From: Chitinophagaceae bacterium | GTDB lineage: Bacteria; Bacteroidota; Bacteroidia; Chitinophagales; Chitinophagaceae | DNA: 64,000 nucleotides | Direction of reading: 5' to 3' | NCBI GenBank assembly: GCA_020403455.1 | Contig: JADBXP010000024.1 | Span: forward strand, 141,095-205,094 | Shown here: one piece after another, positions 1-8,661 of the stretch | Position numbering within the stretch: position 1 is the stretch's first letter | Layout: each line of letters begins with the position of its first letter | Translations under genes and position numbers: made by a program | Notes under the pieces: model-generated | What the model was told of the DNA's origin: nothing | What the model saw: only the letters and a program-made list of their open reading frames with translations | The model's database searches: none

Positions 1-167
1 AGCACCCCTGAAGTGATCAGGAACAATGCCCAGGCATAGGTGATATCTAACAAATCACCGCCAACTCTTTCTGCAAAAACAGTGAAAAGAGGACCCAATA
101 ATCCTTCGCCAAAAAACCAACAGACAGAAGCAAGCAGCAGAAGACGTTGGGTTTTATTCAGACTCAT
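1..167 (-). CDS. MFS transporter, N-terminal part only (cut by window edge)
   Basis: The minus strand opens with ATG at 165-167 and reads about 55 codons without a stop to the window edge. The start MSLNKTQRLLLL is followed by a hydrophobic helix and the segment GEGLLGPLFTVFAERVGG, then a second hydrophobic stretch. This is the usual beginning of a major facilitator superfamily permease: first helix, short loop with Gly/Pro, then helix two. The substrate cannot be told from this fragment. It is transcribed away from the LysR gene to its right on the same strand, with about 100 bases between them. Confidence 0.6.
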   Translation of the reverse strand, partial: MSLNKTQRLLLLASVCWFFGEGLLGPLFTVFAERVGGDLLDITYAWALFLITSGV

Positions 168-265
168 GGAAAAATTTACCCTTGTTGGAGTCTGATACCG
201 ACAGAAGGTTTAGTTTCCTGTTGCTGCTTTAACAAAATATTCTCATCGCCAATGACAGAGCGTTA

Positions 266-1195
266 TCAGTGTATTTTTTCCAGGTGGGAAAAATGCGTTT
301 GATAAATCTGTTGTTTGTGTTCTTTGATATAGTTCAGGAATGCAGATGCCACAGCAGTTAGTTGTTTTTTCTGCAACCAGACCATGCGCCAGTTATTGCG
401 CAGGGGGAAGCCCTTCACGGGAATAATCGCAAGCTTGTTCAACATCAGTTCATCCACAACGCTGACCAACGGTAATACTGAGTACCCAAGTCCGGCAAGT
501 ACCGCCTGCTTAACTGCTTCCGTGGAGTTGAGCGAGAGACCTACTCGCGGACTAATATTCGACTTTTGAAAGAATTGCTGCATGGTGTACCGGGTGCCGG
601 ATCCTTCTTCCCTAAAAATCAAAGGCAAATCCCCGAACAAAGTATTCACCGGATTCTCCTGCAGTGATTGTACATTATCTGTGGCGCCAAAAAGATAGAG
701 ACGGTTGGGCATTAAAACTTCCTCATACAAATCCATATCAGAGGGCATAACAGTGAGCAGAACGAAATCCGCATCATTGTTGCGAAGTTTTTCCAACACC
801 TTGTTCTTGTTGCTTAACTCCATTTCAAGTTCCACATGAGGATTTTCTGCTAAAAAATTTCTCAGATAATAGGGCAAAATATACTTACCGGTGGAGGCAG
901 ATGCAATGCGCAATTTGCCTGATAAAACACCCTGGAAACGGAGCGAATGATCTTTGATAGAATCTACTTCCCCCAGTACACGACGGGCTATGCTTTCAAT
1001 TTCTCTTCCAAAATCTGTCACATATAATTTTCTGCCAATAACTTCCGTCAGGGGAAGGTCGAATTGATCCTGTAGATTTTTCAACTGAATAGAGACTGCC
1101 GGTTGGGTCATATTCAGCTCCCTGGCGGCCTGGGTAATACTTTTCATTTCAGCCACCACCAGAAATACTCTCAATTGATGTAAGGTGAAATTCAT
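266..1195 (-). CDS. LysR-family transcriptional regulator
   Basis: The 309-residue protein has the standard LysR length. Residues 1-60 form the winged helix-turn-helix (FTLHQLRVFLVVAE, then ARELNMTQPAVSIQLKNL), and residues about 90-300 form the periplasmic-binding-like effector domain (GKLRIASASTGKYILPYYL onward). It lies head-to-head with the isocitrate dehydrogenase gene, 70 bases apart. This is the classic arrangement for a LysR protein that controls its divergent neighbour, so control of icd is a reasonable inference but not shown. The ATG at 1195 is supported by a perfect Bacteroidota -7 box exactly four bases upstream. The effector is unknown. Confidence 0.9.
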   Translation of the reverse strand: MNFTLHQLRVFLVVAEMKSITQAARELNMTQPAVSIQLKNLQDQFDLPLTEVIGRKLYVTDFGREIESIARRVLGEVDSIKDHSLRFQGVLSGKLRIASASTGKYILPYYLRNFLAENPHVELEMELSNKNKVLEKLRNNDADFVLLTVMPSDMDLYEEVLMPNRLYLFGATDNVQSLQENPVNTLFGDLPLIFREEGSGTRYTMQQFFQKSNISPRVGLSLNSTEAVKQAVLAGLGYSVLPLVSVVDELMLNKLAIIPVKGFPLRNNWRMVWLQKKQLTAVASAFLNYIKEHKQQIYQTHFSHLEKIH

Positions 1196-1199
1196 AAGG

Positions 1200-1207
1200 C
1201 AAATTTA
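1200..1207 (-). promoter_or_regulatory. -7 box TAAATTTG for the LysR gene, 4 nt before its ATG
   Basis: Read on the minus strand the bases are TAAATTTG, a full match to the Bacteroidota housekeeping -7 consensus TAnnTTTG. They are followed by CCTT and the ATG at 1195. A transcript starting a few bases after this box would have almost no leader. No convincing -33 element was seen. Confidence 0.5.
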
Positions 1208-1253
1208 TTGCAAAAATAACAAGTATAAATAAAGGTATATGAATAAAAAGTGG

Positions 1254-1261
1254 CATTTTTG
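1254..1261 (+). promoter_or_regulatory. Probable -7 box CATTTTTG for icd, 4 nt before the chosen ATG
   Basis: The sequence matches TAnnTTTG at 7 of 8 positions and stands four bases before the ATG at 1266, the same geometry as the LysR gene on the other strand. It lies inside the nine-codon extension that an upstream ATG at 1239 would give, which favours 1266 as the true start. Confidence 0.4.
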
Positions 1262-1265
1262 CTAT

Positions 1266-2717
1266 ATGAAAGTTAAAATCCCTACCCGCATAACCATTGC
1301 CCGGGGGGATGGGATCGGCCCGGAAATCATGGATGCCACCCTGCAAATTATTACTGCTGCAGGATGCGCTATAGAAACAGATGAAATCATAGTCGGAGAA
1401 AAATCCTACCTGAGTGGAAATCAATCAGGCATACCTTCTGCTGCCTGGGACATCCTCCGAAAAAACAAACTCTTCCTAAAAGGGCCCATCACTACCCCAC
1501 AGGGTGGTGGCTATAAAAGCGTAAACGTAACACTCCGAAAAGTACTGGGACTATACGCTAACATCCGCCCCTGCCAGTCCTACCACCCCTATATTGCTAC
1601 CAAGCATCCGGTGATGGACGTAGTCATCATACGTGAAAATGAGGAAGACCTGTATGCGGGCATCGAACACCAGCAAACCGATGAAGTAATCCAATGCCTG
1701 AAATTAATTTCCAAACCGGGCACTGAAAAAATCATCCGCTACGCCTTTGAATATGCCCGTTCAAGTGGCAGGAAGAAAGTGAGTTGCTTTACGAAAGACA
1801 ACATCATGAAACTCACCGATGGTCTGTTTCATAAAACCTTCGACCGCATCGGAAATGAATATCCTGAAATAGAAAAAGAACACCTCATCGTCGATATAGG
1901 TGCTGCAAGACTCGCAGATACGCCGGAGTTATTCGACGTAATCGTAATGCCCAACCTGTATGGCGATATTTTAAGTGATATTGCTGCACAAATCACCGGA
2001 TCTGTCGGTCTGGGTGGAAGTGTGAATATTGGACAACAATTTGCTTTATTTGAGGCGATTCATGGTTCTGCACCCATGATTGCAGGAAAAGATATAGCAA
2101 ACCCCTCCGGATTATTGTTAGCTGCCATACAGTTGCTCTTGCACGTTGAAGAATATGAAGCAGCAGCGAGAATTCAGAATGCCTGGCTAAGAACACTGGA
2201 AGATGGTATCCATACTGCAGATATTTTCAGGGAAGGCCTATCAAAAAAGAAAGTGGGTACCCGAGCATTTGCTGAAGAAATCATCAGTCGGTTGGGACAG
2301 CTTCCTCAGAAGTTAAGAGCGGTAGATTTTCAGCAAGGACTTGCGCACATAACAACTACTTATGAGCCTGCGCTACCGGCAAAAAAAGAGTTGGTGGGTG
2401 TAGATGTATTCATCCATTACGCGAACAGAAATGCAGAAGAATTGGCAACACATGTACAAAAAAGTCATTCCGATTTGCTTTCCCTCAAAATGATCACCAA
2501 CCGGGGAACCAAGGTATGGCCGGGAGGTTTCCCGGAGACTTTTTGTACCGATCACTGGAGATGCAGGTTCATTTCATCCAATGACCATCCACTGGCTTAT
2601 TCCAATGTTTTGGAATTGATGGAGGCAATTCACCGGCAAGGACTGGAAATCATTAAAACAGAAAATTTATATACTTTCGATGGGGTACCGGGATTCACGG
2701 CAGCCCAGGGACAATAA
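1266..2717 (+). CDS. icd: Isocitrate dehydrogenase, long (Thermus-like) type with extra C-terminal domain
   Basis: The enzyme should oxidatively decarboxylate isocitrate to 2-oxoglutarate in the TCA cycle. Visible family motifs are ARGDGIGPEIM near the N-terminus, the substrate loop KSVNVTLRK with the regulatory-type Ser, ENEEDLYAG, the Mg/isocitrate site MPNLYGDILSDIAAQITG, and the cofactor motif HGSAPMIAGKDIANPSG. At 483 residues it carries about 110 residues beyond the catalytic core (from roughly residue 370), as in the long IDHs of Thermus type. The pair after HGSAP is Met-Ile, not the Lys-Tyr of NADP enzymes or the Asp-Ile of many NAD enzymes, so cofactor preference is open. The start at 1266 is chosen over 1239 because of homology and the promoter-like box. 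Confidence 0.9.
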   Translation: MKVKIPTRITIARGDGIGPEIMDATLQIITAAGCAIETDEIIVGEKSYLSGNQSGIPSAAWDILRKNKLFLKGPITTPQGGGYKSVNVTLRKVLGLYANIRPCQSYHPYIATKHPVMDVVIIRENEEDLYAGIEHQQTDEVIQCLKLISKPGTEKIIRYAFEYARSSGRKKVSCFTKDNIMKLTDGLFHKTFDRIGNEYPEIEKEHLIVDIGAARLADTPELFDVIVMPNLYGDILSDIAAQITGSVGLGGSVNIGQQFALFEAIHGSAPMIAGKDIANPSGLLLAAIQLLLHVEEYEAAARIQNAWLRTLEDGIHTADIFREGLSKKKVGTRAFAEEIISRLGQLPQKLRAVDFQQGLAHITTTYEPALPAKKELVGVDVFIHYANRNAEELATHVQKSHSDLLSLKMITNRGTKVWPGGFPETFCTDHWRCRFISSNDHPLAYSNVLELMEAIHRQGLEIIKTENLYTFDGVPGFTAAQGQ

Positions 2718-2741
2718 AAAGCGTATCCTTAACAAAAAATT

Positions 2742-3011
2742 ATGGAACTAACATTAATCAACGGAATCTACCCCAAACAAGATGCTGTTTCCATTGTAAC
2801 AGACATCTTCTCCATCAAAATAGAATACCACAGAAAGCGCATTGCAGGGGGCAAGTTAACTGCCGAGGAATCTGCACATGCCGAAAAGCGCATCGGCCAA
2901 TTGGAAACCAGTATGGAACAGCTCCTGAGAAAAATCGAGGCACACAAAGAGCCTGAGCTGAACATAGAGGCCCATATTGACCTCAATATCTTTGCACCCG
3001 TTACCCAGTGA
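2742..3011 (+). CDS. Small conserved-looking hypothetical protein, 89 aa
   Basis: I do not recognise a named family. The protein starts MELTLINGIYPKQDAV, has a helical, charged middle rich in Glu, Lys and His (residues about 25-70, possibly coiled coil) and ends in a strand-like LNIEAHIDLNIF segment. There is no signal peptide or membrane segment, so it should be cytosolic. It begins 24 bases after icd on the same strand and may be co-transcribed with it. The regular composition and in-register spacing make it a credible gene. Confidence 0.65.
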   Translation: MELTLINGIYPKQDAVSIVTDIFSIKIEYHRKRIAGGKLTAEESAHAEKRIGQLETSMEQLLRKIEAHKEPELNIEAHIDLNIFAPVTQ

Positions 3012-3047
3012 ACTGAACACAGAGCGAAAAAAAATGTTATACTTTTA

Positions 3048-3067
3048 CACCGGCAAAAAAACCGGTG
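3048..3067 (+). promoter_or_regulatory. Hairpin upstream of the ABC transporter gene
   Basis: CACCGG and CCGGTG form a perfect 6-bp stem around an A-rich 8-base loop. No T-run follows on the plus strand, so this is not a clear terminator. It sits 35 bases before the ABC gene and could be in its leader or an operator. Confidence 0.3.
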
Positions 3068-3102
3068 CTTACCTGTTTAAACTCCTTTGTCAATAAGCAT
3101 CA

Positions 3103-4767
3103 ATGGCTAATCATTATCAATCAGCTGGAAAGGTTTTTCGTTCCATGCTTGCTTTACTCAGGGTAGATCGGGCTGACATCAGTTCGATTTATTTCTACGC
3201 CATCCTGGCGGGACTGGTACAATTGTCATTACCGCTGGGTATTCAAACCATCATCAACTTTGTGCTGGCAGGTACTATCTCCACCTCGATTGTCGTACTT
3301 ATATTCATGGTGGTATCAGGTACATTGGTTGCAGGTTTACTTCAAGTTCGTCAGCTCCAGGTAATCGAAAAACTAAAACAAAAAATATTCGTCCGCTATT
3401 CGCTTGAATTTGCAGACAGAATCCCCAAACTGGATGTCGAAAAAATGGATCAGTATTATCTCCCGGAGCTAATCAATCGTTATTTCGAAGTCCCTTCCTT
3501 CCAAAAAGGAATAGAAAAAATATTACTGGATCTGCCAACAGCAGCCATTCAGATGACCCTGGGATTAATGCTGCTTTCTTTTTATCACCCGATTTTCATT
3601 GCATTTGGTGCAATTCTCATTCTTACCATCATACTGATCATTCGTTTCACTGTTCAACCCGGATTCAGCGCTGCATTGGAAGCCAGTGAATACAAATACA
3701 AAGTAGCAGCCTGGCTGCAAGAACTGGCCAGAATGATCAAGTCATTTAAGTATACCCGCAATTGTGAAATTCAGGTAAAGAAAACGGATGAACTCAGTAC
3801 CGGCTACCTGCGAGCAAGAACCAGCTACTTCAAAATACTGTTAACACAAGCATGGAGCCTGATTGGATTCAAAACACTGATCACGGCCGCCATGTTGATT
3901 GTGGGTGCCGCCCTTTTAGTTGATCAACAGATCAACATAGGTCAATTCATTGCGGCTGACCTTGTTATCATCGCCATCATAGGATCAGTTGAAAAATTTC
4001 TGTTCAGTCTGGATGCCTTTTATGAAATGTTCACTTCCATTGAAAAGATGAACAGCGTTATCCGTGCAGACAAAGAAACAGAAGGAAATGCTTCCCTTAG
4101 TGCTGCTTCAGAAGGAGCAAAAATTGAATTCCGGGATGTGAACTTTGCCTACCCACAAGGAGAAATCATCCTGCACAAAATCAACCTGACTATTGAGCCC
4201 GGACAAATTGCACTCTTAACCGGCCCCTCCGGTGGTGGTAAATCCAGTATGTTCCGTCTTCTTACCGGTGCATTCAAACACCAGGATGGAAAGGTACTCA
4301 TCGATGGTTTGCCCATCTCTAATTACAAATTATCTTCCCTTCGCCAGAATACAGGTGTATTATTGAACCAATTTGATATTTTTCGCGGCAGTGTCTTAGA
4401 CAATATCACCATGGGCGATCCCCTAGTATCCATCGAAGAAATCATGGGGGTAGCAAAATATACCGGACTAACCGCATTCATTCAGTCGCAACCGCAGGGA
4501 TTTGATACCCTTCTCGACCCTCTCGGGAAAAGACTGAGCCAAAGCATCCGGCAACGCATCCTGCTAACCCGATCACTCATGGGAAAAAGCAGGTTGCTTT
4601 TACTGGAAGAACCTTTTCAACAATTGAATCAAGAGGATAAGATAAACCTGCTTGAATTCATTAGAAAACGTGGTTCAACAGCACTCATCATTGCAAAAGA
4701 TAAGGACGTGAGTTTATACGATACAGTTGCAGAAATGAAGGATGGTAAACTCGAAAAAATTAAGTAA
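3103..4767 (+). CDS. ABC exporter (permease-ATPase fusion) with altered ATPase motifs
   Basis: The first ~320 residues form a six-helix exporter domain with no N-terminal peptidase; the nucleotide-binding domain follows. Walker A is intact (GPSGGGKSS, about 374-382) and a Q-loop Gln is present (LLNQFDIF). The other motifs depart from consensus: the signature reads LSQSIRQRI instead of LSGGQ, Walker B reads LLLLEEP with Glu for Asp, and the switch-loop position reads ALIIAKDKD with Lys in place of His (about 532). ATP hydrolysis may therefore be weak or used differently. HlyD and TolC genes follow directly, making this the inner-membrane part of a type I secretion-like assembly. No cargo gene is obvious nearby. 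Confidence 0.85.
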   Translation: MANHYQSAGKVFRSMLALLRVDRADISSIYFYAILAGLVQLSLPLGIQTIINFVLAGTISTSIVVLIFMVVSGTLVAGLLQVRQLQVIEKLKQKIFVRYSLEFADRIPKLDVEKMDQYYLPELINRYFEVPSFQKGIEKILLDLPTAAIQMTLGLMLLSFYHPIFIAFGAILILTIILIIRFTVQPGFSAALEASEYKYKVAAWLQELARMIKSFKYTRNCEIQVKKTDELSTGYLRARTSYFKILLTQAWSLIGFKTLITAAMLIVGAALLVDQQINIGQFIAADLVIIAIIGSVEKFLFSLDAFYEMFTSIEKMNSVIRADKETEGNASLSAASEGAKIEFRDVNFAYPQGEIILHKINLTIEPGQIALLTGPSGGGKSSMFRLLTGAFKHQDGKVLIDGLPISNYKLSSLRQNTGVLLNQFDIFRGSVLDNITMGDPLVSIEEIMGVAKYTGLTAFIQSQPQGFDTLLDPLGKRLSQSIRQRILLTRSLMGKSRLLLLEEPFQQLNQEDKINLLEFIRKRGSTALIIAKDKDVSLYDTVAEMKDGKLEKIK

Positions 4768-4770
4768 CAC

Positions 4771-6126
4771 ATGGAGCCATTTATCTCAACGCCGATAGAA
4801 TCAGAACTCCAGAAATCGAAGCTGAGGTCCTTTCAATCTATCTACCACATAGAAAAAAAGAGCCGCATTAAAAAGTGGATGTCATGGACACTGATTGTTC
4901 TACTGATCATACTTTTCCTGCCATGGACCCAAAACATTCGTGCCACCGGTTCAGTCACTACCTTACAACAAGACCAGCGGCCACAGGAAGTAAACAGTGT
5001 GATTCCGGGCAGTGTGGTAAAATGGTACGTGAAAGAAGGTGACTTTGTTCATGCCGGAGATACTTTGCTGCAATTGGGTGAAGTTAAAACAGACTATTTC
5101 GACCCGGAACTTTTGAAGCGCACCAGCGAACAAGTAGGGGCCAAAGAAAAAAGCATCGATAATTATAACAACAAAGCAGGAACCGCTCAACTTCAGGTAG
5201 TAGCCCTTAGAAATGCACTCGACCTGAAATTAAATTCCATCGACAACAAACTACAACAGCAATACCTTAAGGTTGCCAGCGACAGCAATGACCTGATAGC
5301 TGCACAAAATGAACTGTCTATCTATAAACGTCAGCTGGACGCAGGAAAGATCATGTATGACAGCGGAAGTATTGCACTGATTGAATTGGAAAAAAGAAGG
5401 GCCAACTTTCAAAACGGTGTTGCGAAAAAAATCAGCGTAGAAAATAAATTCCTGCAAAACAAACAAGAGATCAACAATCTGTTGATTGAAAAAAGAAGTG
5501 CTCTGCAGGAATACAATGACAAGATTGCCAAAGCAGAAGGTGACCGATTCAGTGCTATTTCAGCCGCAGCATCAGAAGAATCTGAAGTGGCTAAACTTCG
5601 CAACCTCTACGCCAACTACGACGCCCGAAATAAATTGTATTACGTTCGGGCACCACAGAGCGGACAAATCACCAAAGCAAAAAAAGCCGGTATCGGAGAA
5701 ATGCTCAAGGAAGGTGATATGCTGGTAGAAATTGTGCCTGAAAAAGTACAGTTTGCCGTTCAATTGTTCATAGACCCTATGGACCTTCCCCTGATTTCCA
5801 TCGGCCAAAAAGTACGATTTATATTCGACGGCTTCCCTGCAATCGTATTCAGTGGATGGCCACAAAGCAGCATAGGTACTTTTGGAGGAAGAGTTGCCGC
5901 TATAGAAACCAATGTTAGCACCAATGGAAAATTCAGGGTGCTGGTAAAAGAAGATGACCCCACACATCCCTGGCCCAAACAACTGCGCATGGGTGGCGGC
6001 GCTAAAGGAATCGCTCTGCTGAAAGACGTGCGTATTTATTATGAATTGTGGCGAATCATCAATGGATTCCCTCCAGAATATTATCAATCGGAAACCAGCA
6101 GCAACAATGGCGGGAATAAAAAATAA
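4771..6126 (+). CDS. HlyD-family membrane fusion protein
   Basis: The protein should link the inner-membrane ABC transporter to the outer-membrane channel across the periplasm. It has a short cytosolic N-terminus, one membrane helix at about 37-53 (SWTLIVLLIILFLPW), a lipoyl-like half motif (VVKWYVKEGDFVHAGDTLLQLG), a long coiled coil (about 115-290) and the matching second half (YYVRAPQSGQITKAKKAGIGEMLKEGD), followed by a beta-barrel domain. The ATG lies three bases after the ABC stop codon, and its 3' end overlaps the TolC gene, so the three genes form one operon. Confidence 0.88.
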   Translation: MEPFISTPIESELQKSKLRSFQSIYHIEKKSRIKKWMSWTLIVLLIILFLPWTQNIRATGSVTTLQQDQRPQEVNSVIPGSVVKWYVKEGDFVHAGDTLLQLGEVKTDYFDPELLKRTSEQVGAKEKSIDNYNNKAGTAQLQVVALRNALDLKLNSIDNKLQQQYLKVASDSNDLIAAQNELSIYKRQLDAGKIMYDSGSIALIELEKRRANFQNGVAKKISVENKFLQNKQEINNLLIEKRSALQEYNDKIAKAEGDRFSAISAAASEESEVAKLRNLYANYDARNKLYYVRAPQSGQITKAKKAGIGEMLKEGDMLVEIVPEKVQFAVQLFIDPMDLPLISIGQKVRFIFDGFPAIVFSGWPQSSIGTFGGRVAAIETNVSTNGKFRVLVKEDDPTHPWPKQLRMGGGAKGIALLKDVRIYYELWRIINGFPPEYYQSETSSNNGGNKK

Positions 6127-7522
6127 GTTAGCCTTTTTGTTGCTCGGCCTGACTGCAGGCCTGTCATCAATGGCACAAATGACAGCTTCCAATGGGGAAG
6201 TTTTATCCCTTCCTACTGTATTGGACTGGGTGCGCAAATACCATCCTGTTGCTCGACAAGCAGTTTTAATTACCGAAAGAGCCGATGCAGAACTCACTGC
6301 CGCCAGAGGAGCTTTTGACCCGCTGGTAGGATGGGATGCCAACAGAAAAACTTTTGATGGAAAAAATTATTACAACTATTCCAATCCGGAATTACAGATC
6401 CCATTTGCCGCTCCTGTTACTGTTAAGACTGGACTCGAAAATTCTCGAGGTCAGTTCACCAACCCGGAAGTAGGGGTAGGTAAACTGAGCTATTTTGGTG
6501 TTGAAGTACCATTGGGTAATGGACTGATCATCGACAAAAGGAGGGCTGCTTTACAACAAGCCAAGCTGATGAAGACGATGAGTGTACAAGACCGGCTGGC
6601 ACAGGTCAACGACCTGCTGCTGGAAACCTATGCCGCCTACTGGCGTTGGGCAGGTGCCTGGGAAATCAATCAGCTCATCTCTCAGTTCGCTGTTAATGCC
6701 ACTAACCGTCTTCAACTGGTAAGAATCAATTGGCAAAACGGTGACCGGTCAGTAATGGATACCGTCGAAGCATTCGCCCAATTGCAGCAAATCAAATTGC
6801 TGCAATCAGAAGCAGCCATGAAGCTGAACAATATGGCCATAGAACTTTCTTACTTTCTCTGGCAGGCAGATGATCAGCCTGTTCGTCTCGCAGACAATCT
6901 TCAACCTGAAATTGTTTTATTCAGAGGACGGGCAATCAATGCTCCATTGGAAGAATTGCTGGCAACGGCATTAGACAATAACCCCATGCTGAACGCAGCA
7001 GCCCTCAAAGTGAGCAGCATGGAAATCGATAAGAAATTGAAGTTCCAGCAATTGTTGCCTTATTTCAGCGTGAAAGCAAATGTGCTGAACAACAATTACT
7101 CGGTTTTTTCCGGCTGGGAAAGCGGGTTTCTTCAAAACAACAATCGTTGGGGAGTTGGTTTCAGCATGCCTTTGTTTTTCAGACAGGGAAGAGGAGAATA
7201 CAAACGTGCTCAAATCAAATTGAAAGAATCCAACATCGAACTTTCTGCCAAGAGATGGCAAACCGAAAATAAAATCAGGTATTACTATACTGAATTTACC
7301 CGACACTGGGATCAATTGCAGATTACAGACCAGATCCAAAGCAACTTACGCCAGTTACTGAAAAATGAAGAATTGCGTTTCTCTCAAGGGGAAAGCAGTC
7401 TTTTCCTTGTCAATAGCCGTGAAATCAAATGGCTGGAATCACTCCAGAAGCAAACCGAACTCAGGGTAAAATACCTGATAGCTGCCTACCAGGTGCAGTG
7501 GGCTGCAGGAACTCTTCGCTAA
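6107..7522 (+). CDS. TolC-family outer-membrane channel
   Basis: The 471-residue protein begins with a clear signal peptide (IKNKLAFLLLGLTAGLSSMAQ) when started at 6107; longer versions from 6041 would put 22 unlikely residues before it. The body shows TolC-type helices and two repeats: an N-terminal Ala-rich helix (TERADAELTAARGAFDP) and a later equivalent with KLKESNIELSAKRWQTENK. It overlaps the end of the HlyD gene by 20 bases in another frame, consistent with translational coupling. It is the outer-membrane exit duct of the export complex. Confidence 0.85.
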   Translation: MAGIKNKLAFLLLGLTAGLSSMAQMTASNGEVLSLPTVLDWVRKYHPVARQAVLITERADAELTAARGAFDPLVGWDANRKTFDGKNYYNYSNPELQIPFAAPVTVKTGLENSRGQFTNPEVGVGKLSYFGVEVPLGNGLIIDKRRAALQQAKLMKTMSVQDRLAQVNDLLLETYAAYWRWAGAWEINQLISQFAVNATNRLQLVRINWQNGDRSVMDTVEAFAQLQQIKLLQSEAAMKLNNMAIELSYFLWQADDQPVRLADNLQPEIVLFRGRAINAPLEELLATALDNNPMLNAAALKVSSMEIDKKLKFQQLLPYFSVKANVLNNNYSVFSGWESGFLQNNNRWGVGFSMPLFFRQGRGEYKRAQIKLKESNIELSAKRWQTENKIRYYYTEFTRHWDQLQITDQIQSNLRQLLKNEELRFSQGESSLFLVNSREIKWLESLQKQTELRVKYLIAAYQVQWAAGTLR

Positions 7523-7580
7523 GAAATGCCATCACGTTGCGCTATTGATTTTTTTTTATTTTTACTCCTGAAATTTTTTA

Positions 7581-7653
7581 GCCAACTTAGCTCAGCTGGT
7601 AGAGCATTTCATTCGTAATGAAAGGGTCGTCGGTTCGAATCCGATAGTTGGCT
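7581..7653 (+). tRNA. tRNA-Thr (anticodon CGU)
   Basis: A full cloverleaf can be drawn. The acceptor GCCAACT pairs with AGTTGGC, the D-stem is GCTC/GAGC, the anticodon stem is TTTCA/TGAAA with loop TTCGTAA (anticodon CGT, codon ACG), and the T-arm is GTCGG-TTCGAAT-CCGAT. The discriminator base is T and CCA is not encoded. The gene stands alone between TolC and the DUF1684 gene. Confidence 0.95.
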
Positions 7654-7695
7654 CTTCCTTCTACCCCCATTTTCAATTCCCCAATTTTTTCATAC

Positions 7696-8589
7696 ATGCT
7701 TAACTTACTTCGACTTCAATTGATCCTTGCCTGCCTGTTTGTTTTCCAGGTATCCTTTGCGCAAAAGCTTACCTATGAAGATTCGGTCAACAGCTGGTAC
7801 CGGCAAAGAATTATCGATTTAAAAGCACCAGATGGATGGGTAAACCTTGCCGGACTTTTCTGGCTGGAAAAAGGCAAGAACACCCTCGGTAGTGGAAACG
7901 ACAATTCCATAAAAGTAAATCACCCCGATATGCCCACACATGCGGGAACTTTCGAGGTGGCCGGAGATGAAGTTCGCTGGACAACTCATCCGGGCAGCCA
8001 GGTGCTGTACAACAATGCGGCGATTACCTCCTTGCTAGTTTATTCATCATCTCAAAGTTCCCAACCACAACTTGCTATCGGATCACTGCGAATGAATATT
8101 ATCATCCGGGGAGATAAAACGGGTATCCGCCTGCGGGACTTACAATCAGCGGCCATCAAGCAATTCAAAGCGCCCGCACGTTTCCCCATCAATCAACAAT
8201 GGAAAATCAAAGCCAGATTCAAGCCGAGTCCCTCCGCAACCATTGCCATACAAAATGTGCTGGGACAGGTGAACCGCGAAGCGTCTCCCGGACAACTGGT
8301 ATTCACATACCAAAAAAAGACCTATCAACTGGATGTACTGAATGAAGGGGATCAATGGTTTGTACTTTTCGCTGACGCAACCAGCGGAAAAACAACCTAT
8401 CCCACCGGACGATTCCTGTATGTTCCCAAAAACAAAGAAGGTGAGGAAGTTTACCTGGATTTCAACCTAGCTTTTAACCCACCCTGCGCTTTTACCAACT
8501 TTGCCACTTGTCCGTTACCCCCACCCCAAAACCGACTTCCGTTCGCCATCATTGCCGGAGAAAAATACAAGGCACATGCCATGCAGTAA
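7696..8589 (+). CDS. DUF1684 family secreted protein
   Basis: Start at 7696 gives MLNLLRLQLILACLFVFQVSFAQ, a proper signal peptide; a TTG at 7648 would begin inside the tRNA and is rejected. The mature protein shows hallmarks of DUF1684: WYRQRIIDLKAPDGWVNLAG, FWLEKGKNTLGS, GIRLRD, YPTGRFLYVP and a C-terminal FNPPCAFTNFATCPLPPPQN. The biochemical function of this family is not established. It probably acts in the periplasm or outside the cell. The next gene is on the same strand 72 bases downstream but need not be linked. Confidence 0.85.
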   Translation: MLNLLRLQLILACLFVFQVSFAQKLTYEDSVNSWYRQRIIDLKAPDGWVNLAGLFWLEKGKNTLGSGNDNSIKVNHPDMPTHAGTFEVAGDEVRWTTHPGSQVLYNNAAITSLLVYSSSQSSQPQLAIGSLRMNIIIRGDKTGIRLRDLQSAAIKQFKAPARFPINQQWKIKARFKPSPSATIAIQNVLGQVNREASPGQLVFTYQKKTYQLDVLNEGDQWFVLFADATSGKTTYPTGRFLYVPKNKEGEEVYLDFNLAFNPPCAFTNFATCPLPPPQNRLPFAIIAGEKYKAHAMQ

Positions 8590-8661
8590 AATCGGGGGTA
8601 GTTGAAAATGCCTGAAATACAACAACTACAGGTATTCGCTGAAAAATTGTAAATTACGGAT

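Noticed and set aside
5572..6342. Long minus-strand frame (256 aa) across the HlyD/TolC junction
   Set aside because: It lies antisense to two clear coding genes and has no family motifs; it reflects codon structure of the sense strand.
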